This document shows, piece after piece, positions 34,475 to 42,765 of a stretch of 64,000 bases of DNA. The notes below the pieces were generated by a model, which did not search any database, had not been told where the DNA came from, and saw nothing but the letters and a program-made list of their open reading frames with translations. The DNA comes from Geodermatophilus sp. TF02-6 (GTDB taxonomy: Bacteria; Actinomycetota; Actinomycetes; Mycobacteriales; Geodermatophilaceae). A program made the translations under genes and the position numbers. The stretch covers positions 235,251-299,250 of the forward strand of contig NZ_QOHF01000002.1 in the NCBI RefSeq assembly GCF_003319115.1, in the 5' to 3' direction. Within the stretch, counting starts at the first letter, position 1. The number at the start of each line of letters is the position of its first letter.

Positions 34475-35246
34475 CCGCGACCGGGCAGCGGCTGTTCGAC
34501 GCGCTGCCCGACGACAACGGGTTCCCGGCCGGCACCGAGGGGCAGCACGTCGTCCCGTCGTGGGACACGAGGACGCTGTACGCGACCGACGACGTCGGCA
34601 ACACGATGACCCCGATCGACCCGACCACCGGCGCGCACGGCGCCCGCATCCCCGTGGACGACCCGTACGACACGTACCCCACCCCCGACGGCAGCGCGGC
34701 GATCTCCGTGGCCGAGGACCGCAAGGCCCTGGTCTTCTACGACCCGCACACGTGGCAGGAGCAGAGCCGCACCCCGCTGCCCGACTGCGCCGGCGTGGAC
34801 CACGTGGACTACACCGCCGACGGCCGGCTGGCCGTCTCCACCTGCGAGTTCGCCGGGCGGGTCGCCGTCGTCGACATCGCCTCGCGCACCCTGGTCCGGA
34901 TGATCGACATGCCGGCGCGGGCACCCACGGCATCTACGTCAGCCGGGACGCCCAGCAGCTCTACGTCACCAACCGGGTGGAGGGCAGCGCCAGCGTCCTG
35001 GACGCCGACACCGGCGCGGCCGTCACGAAGTGGACCATCCCGCACAGCAGCCCCGACATGGGCGGGGTGACCGCCGACGGCAGCCAGCTGTGGCTGTCCG
35101 GGCGGTACGACCGGGAGGTCTACGTCCTCTCCACCGCCGACGGGCACCTGCTGGCTCGCATCCCGTTGGCCGACGGCCCGCACGGGCTGTGCGTCCGGCC
35201 GCAGCCGGGCCGCTGGTCACTCGGGCACACCGGCGTCACCCGCTGA
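34475..35246 (+). pseudogene. Broken YncE-like beta-propeller gene
   Basis: Two reading frames together encode a YVTN/YncE-type beta-propeller. The first (to about 34918) reads DDNGFPAGTEGQHVVPSW through VDIASRTLVRMIDMPAR. The second (from about 34918 to the stop at 35246) reads GTHGIYVSRDAQQLYVTNR through GPHGLCVRPQPGRWSLGHTG. They are out of register by one base near 34918. The junction also skips what I expect to be one or more propeller blades, so an internal deletion is likely. There is no start codon, signal peptide or N-terminus before the first frame, so the 5' end is missing too. Confidence 0.8.
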
Positions 35247-35251
35247 CGCCG

Positions 35252-35329
35252 TGGGCCGGGGATCCTGGTGCCAGTACCGGAGCACCGGGTCGACGATGCG
35301 CCGGGACCGGCCGACCTCGTCGGCGCGGA
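35252..35329 (-). pseudogene. 78-base duplicate of the second zwf 3' coding region
   Basis: These 78 bases match 37053-37130, inside the C-terminal coding part of the second G6PDH gene, in the same orientation with 5 mismatches. It is too short to be functional. The two copies flank the amidase gene at 35383-36888 as direct repeats, pointing to a duplication or recombination event that placed the amidase segment here. Confidence 0.8.
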
Positions 35330-35382
35330 CCGGCGCACCTCGGTGTACCGGCGCACCGCGCGGTCCCACCGTCCGACGGTCG

Positions 35383-36888
35383 TCATCGACCTGATCCGGC
35401 GGAGGACCCCATCGCTGCGCTCGTCACCAGGGCGGGCCACCGGTGGGCCCACGGCGCCGCGGCTTCGAAGGCGGCCGAGGCACGCAGCACCGTCGCGTCG
35501 TCGAGGTGCCGTCCGATGATCTGCATCCCCACCGGCAGTCCGTCGTCGGTCCAGCCGGCGGGGACGCTCGCGGCTGGCTGGCCGGTGAAGTTGAGCGGGT
35601 AGGTGAAGTGGAGCCACTCGAAGGGCTCGACCTCGCGCCCGTCGATCGTCGTCGGCCCCTGGATGCCCACCTCGAAGGGCGGGACGGCCAGGGTCGGGGT
35701 GACCAGCAGGTCGTGGTCCTGCATGAGTCGCCACATCGCGTTCTGGACGGCTTTGCGGACCATCAGCGCATCGGTGAACTGTTCCGCCGTCCAGGACGTC
35801 TGGATGAACTCGACGACGTGCGGGGTCATGTTCTCCGCGCCCACCCGCTCGGCCATGGCGCGCAGGCCGGTGAGGTCGCTCTCGTTGGCCACGATGGCCC
35901 AGAACGCCTCGTAGGGCTGGGGCCAGCCCGGGTCCACCGGTTCGACGGTGCAGCCCAGCTGCTCCTCGAACACCCGCACCGCCTCCCCGACGACGGCCCG
36001 CACCCGGGGGTCGACCGCCGCGTAGCCCCAGTCCGCGCTGTAGGCGACGCGCAGGCCCGCGATGCCTCCTTCCGTGCAGCTCGACCAGTCGACGTCGCCG
36101 GCGGGCAGTGAGAACCGGTCGCGGGGATCGGGCCCGGCGATGACCGACATCAGGAGGGCGCTGTCGGCGACGGTCCGCGTCATCGGGCCGATGTGCTCCA
36201 GCGACTCCCAGCTGGAGACACCGGGGTAGCGCTCGTCCTTCGTCCCCGGGTAGAGCGGCACCCGTCCCATCGAGGCCTTGAGGCCGTAGAGGCCGCAGAA
36301 GCTGCTGGGGATGCGGACGGAGCCGCCGCCGTCGCTGCCCAGCGCCAACGGCGCCATCCCCGCGGCGACCGCCGCCCCGGAGCCGGCGCTGGAGCCGCCG
36401 GAGGTCAGGTCGGTGTTCCACGGGTTCCGGGTCGCCGGGAAGACGGGGTTGTGGCCGACACCGCTGTAGCCGAACTCAGGGACGTTGGTCTTGCCCATGA
36501 CCACGGCGCCCGCGGCCCTCACCCGTTCGACGACGACGTCGTCCTCGTCGGGGACGAAGTCCTCGTAGGCCTTCGAGCCGGAGACCGTCCGGATGCCGGC
36601 GGTACAGATGAGGTCCTTGACCGCCACCGGGACCCCGGCCAGGGGCCCGACGTCCTCGCCCCGGGCGATGGCCGACTCGATCCGTGCAGCAGTACTCCGT
36701 GCCAGCTCGGGGGTCGGCGTGCAATAGGCGTGCAGGGTCGGCTCCAGCCGGTCCATCCGCTCCAGCACCGCCTCGGTCACCTCGACCGGCGAGAGCCGCC
36801 TCGCGCGGATCTCGGCCGCCATGGTGACGGCGTCCATGCCGCAGATGTCGTCGTGTCGGGTCTCGGCCACGGTCGGTCCCCTCCCCAT
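35383..36888 (-). CDS. Amidase signature family protein
   Basis: This is a predicted amidase of the Ser-cisSer-Lys family. The 501-residue product has the catalytic Lys in GVPVAVKDLIC near residues 87-97, the cis-Ser stretch TSGGSSAGSGAAVAAG near 166-181 and the nucleophile in GSDGGGSVRIPSS near 188-200. ATG 36888 follows AGGGGCGGAG. It resembles amidases acting on aryl or alkyl amides but the substrate is not readable. The first 70 residues are distinct from the other amidase in this window. Its flanks are unusual: partial zwf copies on both sides and a 20-base duplication just upstream. Confidence 0.9.
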   Translation of the reverse strand: MGRGPTVAETRHDDICGMDAVTMAAEIRARRLSPVEVTEAVLERMDRLEPTLHAYCTPTPELARSTAARIESAIARGEDVGPLAGVPVAVKDLICTAGIRTVSGSKAYEDFVPDEDDVVVERVRAAGAVVMGKTNVPEFGYSGVGHNPVFPATRNPWNTDLTSGGSSAGSGAAVAAGMAPLALGSDGGGSVRIPSSFCGLYGLKASMGRVPLYPGTKDERYPGVSSWESLEHIGPMTRTVADSALLMSVIAGPDPRDRFSLPAGDVDWSSCTEGGIAGLRVAYSADWGYAAVDPRVRAVVGEAVRVFEEQLGCTVEPVDPGWPQPYEAFWAIVANESDLTGLRAMAERVGAENMTPHVVEFIQTSWTAEQFTDALMVRKAVQNAMWRLMQDHDLLVTPTLAVPPFEVGIQGPTTIDGREVEPFEWLHFTYPLNFTGQPAASVPAGWTDDGLPVGMQIIGRHLDDATVLRASAAFEAAAPWAHRWPALVTSAAMGSSAGSGR

Positions 36889-36902
36889 CTCCGCCCCTCT
36901 CC

Positions 36903-36942
36903 CTCTCCGTCACCTCGTCGACCTCTCCGTCACCTCGTCGAC
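36903..36942. repeat. Perfect 20-base tandem duplication upstream of the amidase
   Basis: CTCTCCGTCACCTCGTCGAC occurs twice head to tail at 36903-36922 and 36923-36942, between the second zwf stop and the amidase start. It may be a slippage product or part of the amidase promoter region. Confidence 0.85.
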
Positions 36943-36966
36943 ACCTCCCGACGGGTCAGGACGGAC

Positions 36967-38454
36967 TCAGCGGTGCCGCCAGGACCGGCCGTCGCGGGCG
37001 ATCAGCTCGGTGGCCTCCGTCGGACCCCAGGTGGCCGCCTGGTACAGCGGGATGGGCCGGGGATCCTGGTTCCAGTACTGCAGCACCGGGTCGACGATGC
37101 GCCAGGAGCGGCCGACCTCGTCGGCGCGGATGAACAGCGTGGGGTCCCCGATCAGCGCGTCGAGGATCACCCGTTCGTAGGCCTCCGGCGACTGCTCGGC
37201 GAAGCTCTCGTAGGAGAAGTCCATGGACGCCTTCTGCACCCGGAACGCGTGGCCGGGCACCTTCGCCCCGAAGACCAGGCTCAGCCCCTCGTCGGGCTGG
37301 ACCCGCACGACGAGCGCGTCTGGCTCCAGGTCGCCGGAGGTGCCGGGGAACAACGGGAGCTGCGGCGGCCGCCGGAACTCCATGGCGACCTCGGTGACCC
37401 GCGCCGGGAGGCGCTTGCCGGTGCGCACGTAGACCGGGACGCCGGCCCACCGCCAGTTGGCGATGTCCAGGCGCAGCCCGATGAAGGTCTCCGTCGAGCT
37501 GAGCGGGTCGACCCCCGGCTCCTCCCGGTACCCGGGCATCAGCTCCTCCCGGGTGCCGCCCCGGGAGTACTGGCCGCGGACCGCGTTGGCGGCGATCTCC
37601 GGCTCCTCGTCGAGGGGCCGGATGGCGCGCAGCAGCTTGACCTTCTCGTCCCGGATCGCCTCGGGGTGGAACGAGGTCGGCGGCTCCATCAGGAACAGCG
37701 ACAGCACCTGCAGGACGTGGTTCTGCACGATGTCGCGCATCGCGCCGGTCGTCTCGTAGAAGCCGCCCCGCTCCCCCACCCCGAGGGTCTCGGCGACGGT
37801 GATCTGCACGTTGTCGACCCAGGTGCGGTTCCAGATCGGCTCGAAGATCGAGTTGGCGAAGCGCAAGGCGAGCAGGTTCTGCACGGTCTCCTTGGCCAGG
37901 TAGTGGTCGATCCGGAAGATCTGCTCCTCGACGAACGCCGAGGACAGGTCGGCGTACAGCTCGCGGGCGCTGTCCTCGTCCCAGCCGAACGGCTTCTCGA
38001 CGACGACCCGGACGAACGAGTCCCCGTCGGGCGTGCTCAGCCCGGCCTTGCCGAGGCTGACCGCGATGGGGCCGAACAGCCGCGGGGGCGTGGAGAAGTA
38101 GTACACCCGGTTGCCCGCCGTGCCGTGCCGGCGGTCGCACTCGGCCAGGACCTCCGCCAGCCGGGCGTACGTGGCCGGGTCGTCGTAGCCGCCGTGGACG
38201 TAGCGGGCCCCGGCCGCCAGCTCCTCCCACCGCCGGTTGCCGTCACCGGCCACGCTGCGCCGGCAGAGGTCGCCGAACTCCTCGTCGGTCATCTGCGTGC
38301 GGGCCACCCCGACCAGCGCCACCTCCGGCGGCAGCGCCCCGTAGGCGGCGAGCCGCTCCAGGGCAGGTAGCAGCTTGCGGGCCGTGAGGTCCCCCGAGGC
38401 ACCGAAGATGACCAGGACGCAGGCCGGGGACCGGCGGTCGAGCTCCGTCGTCAT
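36967..38454 (-). CDS. zwf: Glucose-6-phosphate dehydrogenase (second copy)
   Basis: A second G6PDH paralog of 495 residues. It shows GASGDLTARKLLP near residues 18-30, the active-site signature RIDHYLAKE near 177-185 and GVPVYVRTGKRLP in the C-terminal half. It differs throughout from the first copy (for example YLAKE instead of YLGKE, and FEPIWNRTWVDNVQIT). No opcA, pgl or gnd gene is adjacent here. It may serve a different redox demand or cofactor, which cannot be told from sequence alone. Part of its 3' coding region is duplicated at 35252-35329. Confidence 0.94.
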   Translation of the reverse strand: MTTELDRRSPACVLVIFGASGDLTARKLLPALERLAAYGALPPEVALVGVARTQMTDEEFGDLCRRSVAGDGNRRWEELAAGARYVHGGYDDPATYARLAEVLAECDRRHGTAGNRVYYFSTPPRLFGPIAVSLGKAGLSTPDGDSFVRVVVEKPFGWDEDSARELYADLSSAFVEEQIFRIDHYLAKETVQNLLALRFANSIFEPIWNRTWVDNVQITVAETLGVGERGGFYETTGAMRDIVQNHVLQVLSLFLMEPPTSFHPEAIRDEKVKLLRAIRPLDEEPEIAANAVRGQYSRGGTREELMPGYREEPGVDPLSSTETFIGLRLDIANWRWAGVPVYVRTGKRLPARVTEVAMEFRRPPQLPLFPGTSGDLEPDALVVRVQPDEGLSLVFGAKVPGHAFRVQKASMDFSYESFAEQSPEAYERVILDALIGDPTLFIRADEVGRSWRIVDPVLQYWNQDPRPIPLYQAATWGPTEATELIARDGRSWRHR

Positions 38455-38559
38455 CCGGCCGCCTCCTGTCCCGCGGGACCCTCCCCGGTGCTCGCCTGCC
38501 TACTCGGGTCGGCGTCCGCCCGCCAGTGGGGGCGGCCCGGCCGGCCGCCGCGCGCACGG

Positions 38560-38841
38560 CTACCCCTCCTCGAAGAGGGCCACCAGCTCGTCGGCGGTGC
38601 CGGCCACGTGCAGCGGGACGACGGAGACCGTCCACTCCGGACGCCGCTGGTCGACGGCGAGAGCGAGGTCCCAGGCCGCGCGGGCGGTGAGCGGGCCGAA
38701 GCAGGCGTCGTCCCCCTCGTCGCCGACGGCGACCTCGACCAGCCAGGTGTCGGAGAGGTCGGCGGCCAGCTCGGCGAAGTCCGGGGCGGTGCCGCCGTCG
38801 GGTTCGGGCGAGTCGGCCTGGACCGGGTAGACGAGCGCCAC
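38560..38841 (-). CDS. Small acidic hypothetical protein
   Basis: I do not recognise this 93-residue acidic protein. It has no signal peptide, membrane segment or cysteine cluster. It reads as a compact alpha/beta protein (TWLVEVAVGDEGDD, WTVSVVPLHVAGTADELVAL). The start is GTG 38841 with GAGAGG about ten bases upstream. It lies between the second zwf and a deleted SDR gene on the same strand. Confidence 0.55.
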   Translation of the reverse strand: MALVYPVQADSPEPDGGTAPDFAELAADLSDTWLVEVAVGDEGDDACFGPLTARAAWDLALAVDQRRPEWTVSVVPLHVAGTADELVALFEEG

Positions 38842-38852
38842 GCCGGAGCCTC

Positions 38853-38969
38853 TCAGAGCCGGACGCCGCGGGTGAGCGCGCCGTCGACGAAGGCCGCCAC
38901 GATCACGGGGCCGATCCCGCGGGTGCCCCCGGTGACGAGCACGCGGGCGCCGGTGAGCTGCAGGTCCAC
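38853..38969 (-). pseudogene. Internally deleted SDR oxidoreductase remnant (38 codons)
   Basis: This minus-strand frame starts at GTG 38969 with GGGAGGA upstream and ends at TGA 38853. It encodes 38 residues: MDLQLTGARVLVTGGTRGIG, the textbook N-terminus and TGxxxGIG cofactor loop of a short-chain dehydrogenase/reductase. This is joined directly to VDGALTRGVRL, a typical SDR C-terminus. About 200 residues of catalytic core are missing while the frame is preserved. It is best read as an in-frame deletion of an SDR gene. Whether the miniprotein is made is unknown. Confidence 0.8.
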
Positions 38970-39012
38970 GGGGGGTCCTCCCGGAGGGGGTGTGCCGGAG
39001 GGGGTGTGCCGG

Positions 39013-40014
39013 TCAGCGCAGCGACGCCGCGCGGCGGCGCAGCTCGTCGTGCAGTCCGCCGTAGGCGCTGGCCGGTGGGAGGAGGGACTTGCGGGCCTTG
39101 ACCACGGCGCTGTAGTTGACGTCGACGACGTTGGCGATCGGCACCTCGGAGATCTGCGACAGCAGCTGGTAGGCGTCCATCGGGTGCAGCCCGTAGAGCT
39201 CGCCGAACCAGCGGACCAGCTCCACCTGGCCGATCCGCCAGGCGTCCTCGAGCGGGCGGCTGGAGCCCACGGTCATCCAGTGGGTGTCGTCCTCCAGCCG
39301 GGGCCAGCCCGGCGCCCCGCCCTTGACCAGGTCGACGAGCAGCGTCGTGGTCATGGCGCCCTCGACGGCGGTGCCGCAGGCCTCCCCCTCACCCTGCCGG
39401 TAGTGCCCGTCGCCGACGGAGAACAGCGCGCCCGGCACGAAGACCGGCAGGAAGCAGGTGGCGCCGGGGCGCATCTGCGGGGTGTCCATGTTGCCGCCGA
39501 AGCGCTCGGGCACCAGCGAGCTGCGCACCTCCCCGCCGGGCGGGGCGACGCCGACCGTGCCCAGCATCGGCTCGACCGGCAGGGCGATCTGCAGGTCGGT
39601 GCGCTGCGCGGCGAAGGTCACCGTGTTCGCCGCCCGGTCCAGCTCGTAGATCCAGGTGGTGTCCGGCAGCGGGTCCTGCAGGGTGGCGACGCGGTCGGTG
39701 CTGGTCAGCCCGCCGAAGAAGGGGATCGCGGCGGACGCACCCCAGTCCCGGGCCGGCTCCATCGCGACGAAGTGCAGGGCGAGGGCGTCTCCGGGCTCGG
39801 CGCCCTCGACGAGGAACGGGCCGGTCTGCGGGTTGATGAAGCGCAGGTCGACCTTCGCGCCGGAGAGGTCCTCGGTCGAGCGGAGGGTGCCGTTGAACGC
39901 GTCTTCGGACCACACCCGCAGCGCCGTCCCGGGCCGCACCCGCCGCAGCGGGGCCACGCCGCCGAACGTGTACGCGTACTGCTCGAACGTGGGCACGACC
40001 TCGACGACGTCCAT
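39013..40014 (-). CDS. Acetamidase/formamidase family protein
   Basis: This is a predicted zinc-dependent hydrolase of the FmdA/AmdA family, releasing ammonia from formamide, acetamide or similar small amides. The 333-residue product shows the substrate and metal region AEPGDALALHF near residues 72-82, the GTVGVAPPGG block near 151-160, a GNMD motif near 174-177 and GDGHYRQGEGEACGTAVE near 200-217, all characteristic. It sits in a run with a 2-hydroxy-acid dehydrogenase and an amidase. The local set suggests use of amides and hydroxy acids, though joint action is inference. Confidence 0.9.
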   Translation of the reverse strand: MDVVEVVPTFEQYAYTFGGVAPLRRVRPGTALRVWSEDAFNGTLRSTEDLSGAKVDLRFINPQTGPFLVEGAEPGDALALHFVAMEPARDWGASAAIPFFGGLTSTDRVATLQDPLPDTTWIYELDRAANTVTFAAQRTDLQIALPVEPMLGTVGVAPPGGEVRSSLVPERFGGNMDTPQMRPGATCFLPVFVPGALFSVGDGHYRQGEGEACGTAVEGAMTTTLLVDLVKGGAPGWPRLEDDTHWMTVGSSRPLEDAWRIGQVELVRWFGELYGLHPMDAYQLLSQISEVPIANVVDVNYSAVVKARKSLLPPASAYGGLHDELRRRAASLR

Positions 40015-40022
40015 GCCGCACC

Positions 40023-41270
40023 CTAGGCCGCAGGCGGGGTCGGCGACGTCGCGGTCCCGCCCCGCAAGCGCACCCGGTCGGGGGTCAGCTCCCCGACCGA
40101 CGGGACGCCGAGCAGCTGCAGCGTGCGGGTGATCTCGCGGGCCAGGAGGTCCGCCGCCCGCTGCACCCCGCGCTCACCGCCGGCCATGAGCCCGTAGAGG
40201 TAGGCCCGGCCGACCAGACAGGCCCGGGCGCCGCAGGCCACGGCGGCGACGACGTCCCCGCCGTCGAGGATCCCGCCGTCGAGGTAGACCTCGGCCCGGT
40301 CCCCCACCGCGGCCACCACCGCGGGCAGCTCCTCCAGCGGTGTCGGGGCGCGGTCGAGCTGCCGGCCGCCGTGGTTGGAGACGACGACGGCGTCGGCGCC
40401 GGCGTCCACGACCGCGCGGGCGTCGTCGGCCGTCTGCACGCCCTTGACCACCAGCGCGCCGGACCAGGCCTCCCGCAGCGCCCGGACGTCGGCCAGCGTC
40501 GCGGCCGGCTCGAAGACCCGGTCGGCGAGCTCGGCCACGGTGCCGCCCCACGAGCGCAGCGAGGCGAACTCCAGCGGCTCGGTGGTCAGCAGGTCGATCC
40601 ACCAGCGCGGGTGGACGGCGGCGTTGGCCATGGTGCGCAGGGTCAGCGCCGGCGGGATGGTGAACCCGTTGCGGACGTCGCGCAGCCGCGGCCCGGCCAC
40701 CGGGGTGTCGACGGTGAGCACCACGGCCTCGTACCCGGCCTTCGCGGCCCGCTCCACGAGGGCCTGGCTGGCCTCGCGGTCCCGCCACAGGTAGAGCTGG
40801 AACCACTTCCGGGCACCCGGCGCCGCCTCCGCGAGGGCCTCGATGGTCGTCGTCCCCATGGTCGACAGCGCGTGCGGGATGCGGACCCGCTCGGCCACCC
40901 GGCCGACCGCGACCTCGCCCTCGGTGTGCATGAGCCGGGTGAAGCCGGTCGGCGCGAACACCAGCGGGAGGGCCGACGGGCGGCCGAGGACCGTCGTCGA
41001 CGGGTCGACGACGGAGACGTCGCGCAGCACGCTGGGCCGGAACTCCACCCGGGCGAACGCCTCCCGCGAGCGGCGCAGGCCGATCTCCGCGCCGGCGGCG
41101 CCGTCGGTGTAGTCGAACACCGCGCGCGGCACCCGGCGGCGGGCGATCGCGCGCAGGTCGGCGACCGTGGCCGCTGCGGCCAGCCGGCGGTCGGTCGCGT
41201 CCCCGGGCAGGCGCCGGGGGCGGACGAGCTCGCGCAGTTCGGACCAGCGGGGCACGCGGCGCTCGACCAC
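40023..41270 (-). CDS. FMN-dependent alpha-hydroxy-acid dehydrogenase
   Basis: This is a member of the L-lactate dehydrogenase/glycolate oxidase FMN family, oxidising 2-hydroxy acids. The 415-residue product has FDYTDGAAGAE near residues 52-62, FAPTGFTRLMHTEGE, WFQLYLWRDRE with substrate-contact residues, the catalytic VVSNHGGRQLD stretch and the FMN-phosphate region YLDGGILDGGDV followed by ARACLVGRAYLYG. GTG 41270 has GGAGGAGG just upstream. It is divergent from the PHA depolymerase gene. Similar proteins are sometimes annotated as mycofactocin-type (MftD), but no mycofactocin genes are nearby. Confidence 0.9.
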   Translation of the reverse strand: MVERRVPRWSELRELVRPRRLPGDATDRRLAAAATVADLRAIARRRVPRAVFDYTDGAAGAEIGLRRSREAFARVEFRPSVLRDVSVVDPSTTVLGRPSALPLVFAPTGFTRLMHTEGEVAVGRVAERVRIPHALSTMGTTTIEALAEAAPGARKWFQLYLWRDREASQALVERAAKAGYEAVVLTVDTPVAGPRLRDVRNGFTIPPALTLRTMANAAVHPRWWIDLLTTEPLEFASLRSWGGTVAELADRVFEPAATLADVRALREAWSGALVVKGVQTADDARAVVDAGADAVVVSNHGGRQLDRAPTPLEELPAVVAAVGDRAEVYLDGGILDGGDVVAAVACGARACLVGRAYLYGLMAGGERGVQRAADLLAREITRTLQLLGVPSVGELTPDRVRLRGGTATSPTPPAA

Positions 41271-41511
41271 GGGGCCTCCTCCTGTCGGCGTCCGCCCCAC
41301 CCTGCCAGGCTCGGCCGGGCTCGCTCCTCGGCGACGGCGCGGCGGCTGCGCTCGTCGACCGCCGGCGTCCGCCCGGCCCGGGGGCACCGGTGGGGCAGCA
41401 GGTGCCCGTGGGACGACACGGCCACCGTCCCCGGGCGCCGGTCCCCGATCGCGGTTAGGTTGCCGGTCGAGTGGTGCAGGTCACCGACGACCGCGACCGG
41501 AGGACGAGCCG

Positions 41512-42750
41512 ATGCTGTACAGCGCATACGAGTTCCAGCGTCGGGCGGGGGCGCCCGTCGTGGCGGCGTCCGAGCTCACCGCCCGGGCGCTGCACGCGCT
41601 GCCGCCGGCACTGGCCCGCGGGCGCGGCGTGCGCCACCTGCGCGCGGCCTGCGACATCGTGGCGCGCTCGCGGCCCACCCACGACCGGCCGGCCTACGGC
41701 ATCGACGCCGTCCGGGTGGGCGACCGCACCTCCCCCGTGGCCGAGCACGCGGTGTACCGGACGCCGTTCGCCACCCTGCTGCACTTCCGCAGGCCGTCGG
41801 TCGAGGACCAGCCCCGGGTGCTCGTGGTCGGCCCCATGTCCGGGCACTTCACCACGCTGATCCGGCCGACCATCCGCACGCTGCTCGCCGACCACGACGT
41901 GTTCGTGTTCGACTGGCACAACGTGCGCGACGTCCCGCTCGCGCACGGGCCGTTCGGCCTCGACGAGTACGTCGAGCACGTGGTGGCGGCGCTGCGGCAC
42001 CTCGGCGCCGGGGTGCACGTGGTGGGCGTGTGCCAGCCCGCCGTCCCCGTGCTGGCGGCCGTCTCCCTGTTGGCCGCGGACGACGACCCCGCGCAGCCGG
42101 CCAGCCTCACCCTGATGGCCGGCCCGGTCGACACGCGGGTCAACCCCAACCGGGTCAACGCCGTGGCCGAGCGGCGGCCGCTGTCCTCCTTCGAGCGCCG
42201 GCTCATCCACACGGTGCCGGCGCGGTACGCCGGTGCGGGGCGGCGGGTCTACCCCGGCGTCGTCCAGCTGACCGCGTTCATGTCGATGAACGCCCGCCGG
42301 CACCTGGGTGCCCACGTCCGCCTCTACCGGGACCTCGTGGCCGGCAACGCCGAGCGGGCCGCCGCCACCCGGGCCTTCTACGACGAGTACGGCGCGGTGA
42401 TGGACGTCCCGGCCGAGTTCTACCTGGAGACCATCGCCCGCGTCTTCCAGGAACACTCCCTGGCCACCGGCCGGTTCACCTGGCGCGGCCGACCGGTCGA
42501 CCCGGGCGCGATCCGGCAGACGGCGCTGCTCACCGTGGAGGGCGCCCGCGACGACATCTGCTCCCCCGGGCAGACCCGCGCCGCGCACGGGCTGTGCACC
42601 GGCATCCCGGAGGAGCACAAGCGGCACCACCTGCAGCCGGGTGTCGGCCACTACGGCGTCTTCAGCGGCTCCCGATGGGAGGCGGAGGTCTACCCGGTGC
42701 TGCGCGACTTCATCGCCGCCCACGGCGGCGACCGCGCCCTGACCGGCTGA
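41512..42750 (+). CDS. phaZ: Intracellular polyhydroxyalkanoate depolymerase
   Basis: This enzyme mobilises stored polyhydroxyalkanoate granules in the cytoplasm. The 412-residue product matches the PhaZ family of intracellular depolymerases: MLYSAYEFQRR at the start, VVGPMSGHFTTLIRPTI near residues 105-121 and DVFVFDWHNVRDVP near 129-142. The nucleophile elbow HVVGVCQPAVPVLAA carries Cys in place of the usual lipase Ser, as in known PhaZ. The catalytic His lies in QPGVGHYGVFSG near 381. ATG 41512 has GGAGG upstream. No PHA synthase gene is in the window. Confidence 0.9.
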   Translation: MLYSAYEFQRRAGAPVVAASELTARALHALPPALARGRGVRHLRAACDIVARSRPTHDRPAYGIDAVRVGDRTSPVAEHAVYRTPFATLLHFRRPSVEDQPRVLVVGPMSGHFTTLIRPTIRTLLADHDVFVFDWHNVRDVPLAHGPFGLDEYVEHVVAALRHLGAGVHVVGVCQPAVPVLAAVSLLAADDDPAQPASLTLMAGPVDTRVNPNRVNAVAERRPLSSFERRLIHTVPARYAGAGRRVYPGVVQLTAFMSMNARRHLGAHVRLYRDLVAGNAERAAATRAFYDEYGAVMDVPAEFYLETIARVFQEHSLATGRFTWRGRPVDPGAIRQTALLTVEGARDDICSPGQTRAAHGLCTGIPEEHKRHHLQPGVGHYGVFSGSRWEAEVYPVLRDFIAAHGGDRALTG

Positions 42751-42765
42751 CCGCGTTCCCCGCGC

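Noticed and set aside
35330..35382. Small gene in the gap before the amidase end
   Set aside because: The minus-strand frame MTTVGRWDRAVRRYTEVRR runs into the antisense of the zwf fragment, with no stop or domain that makes sense.
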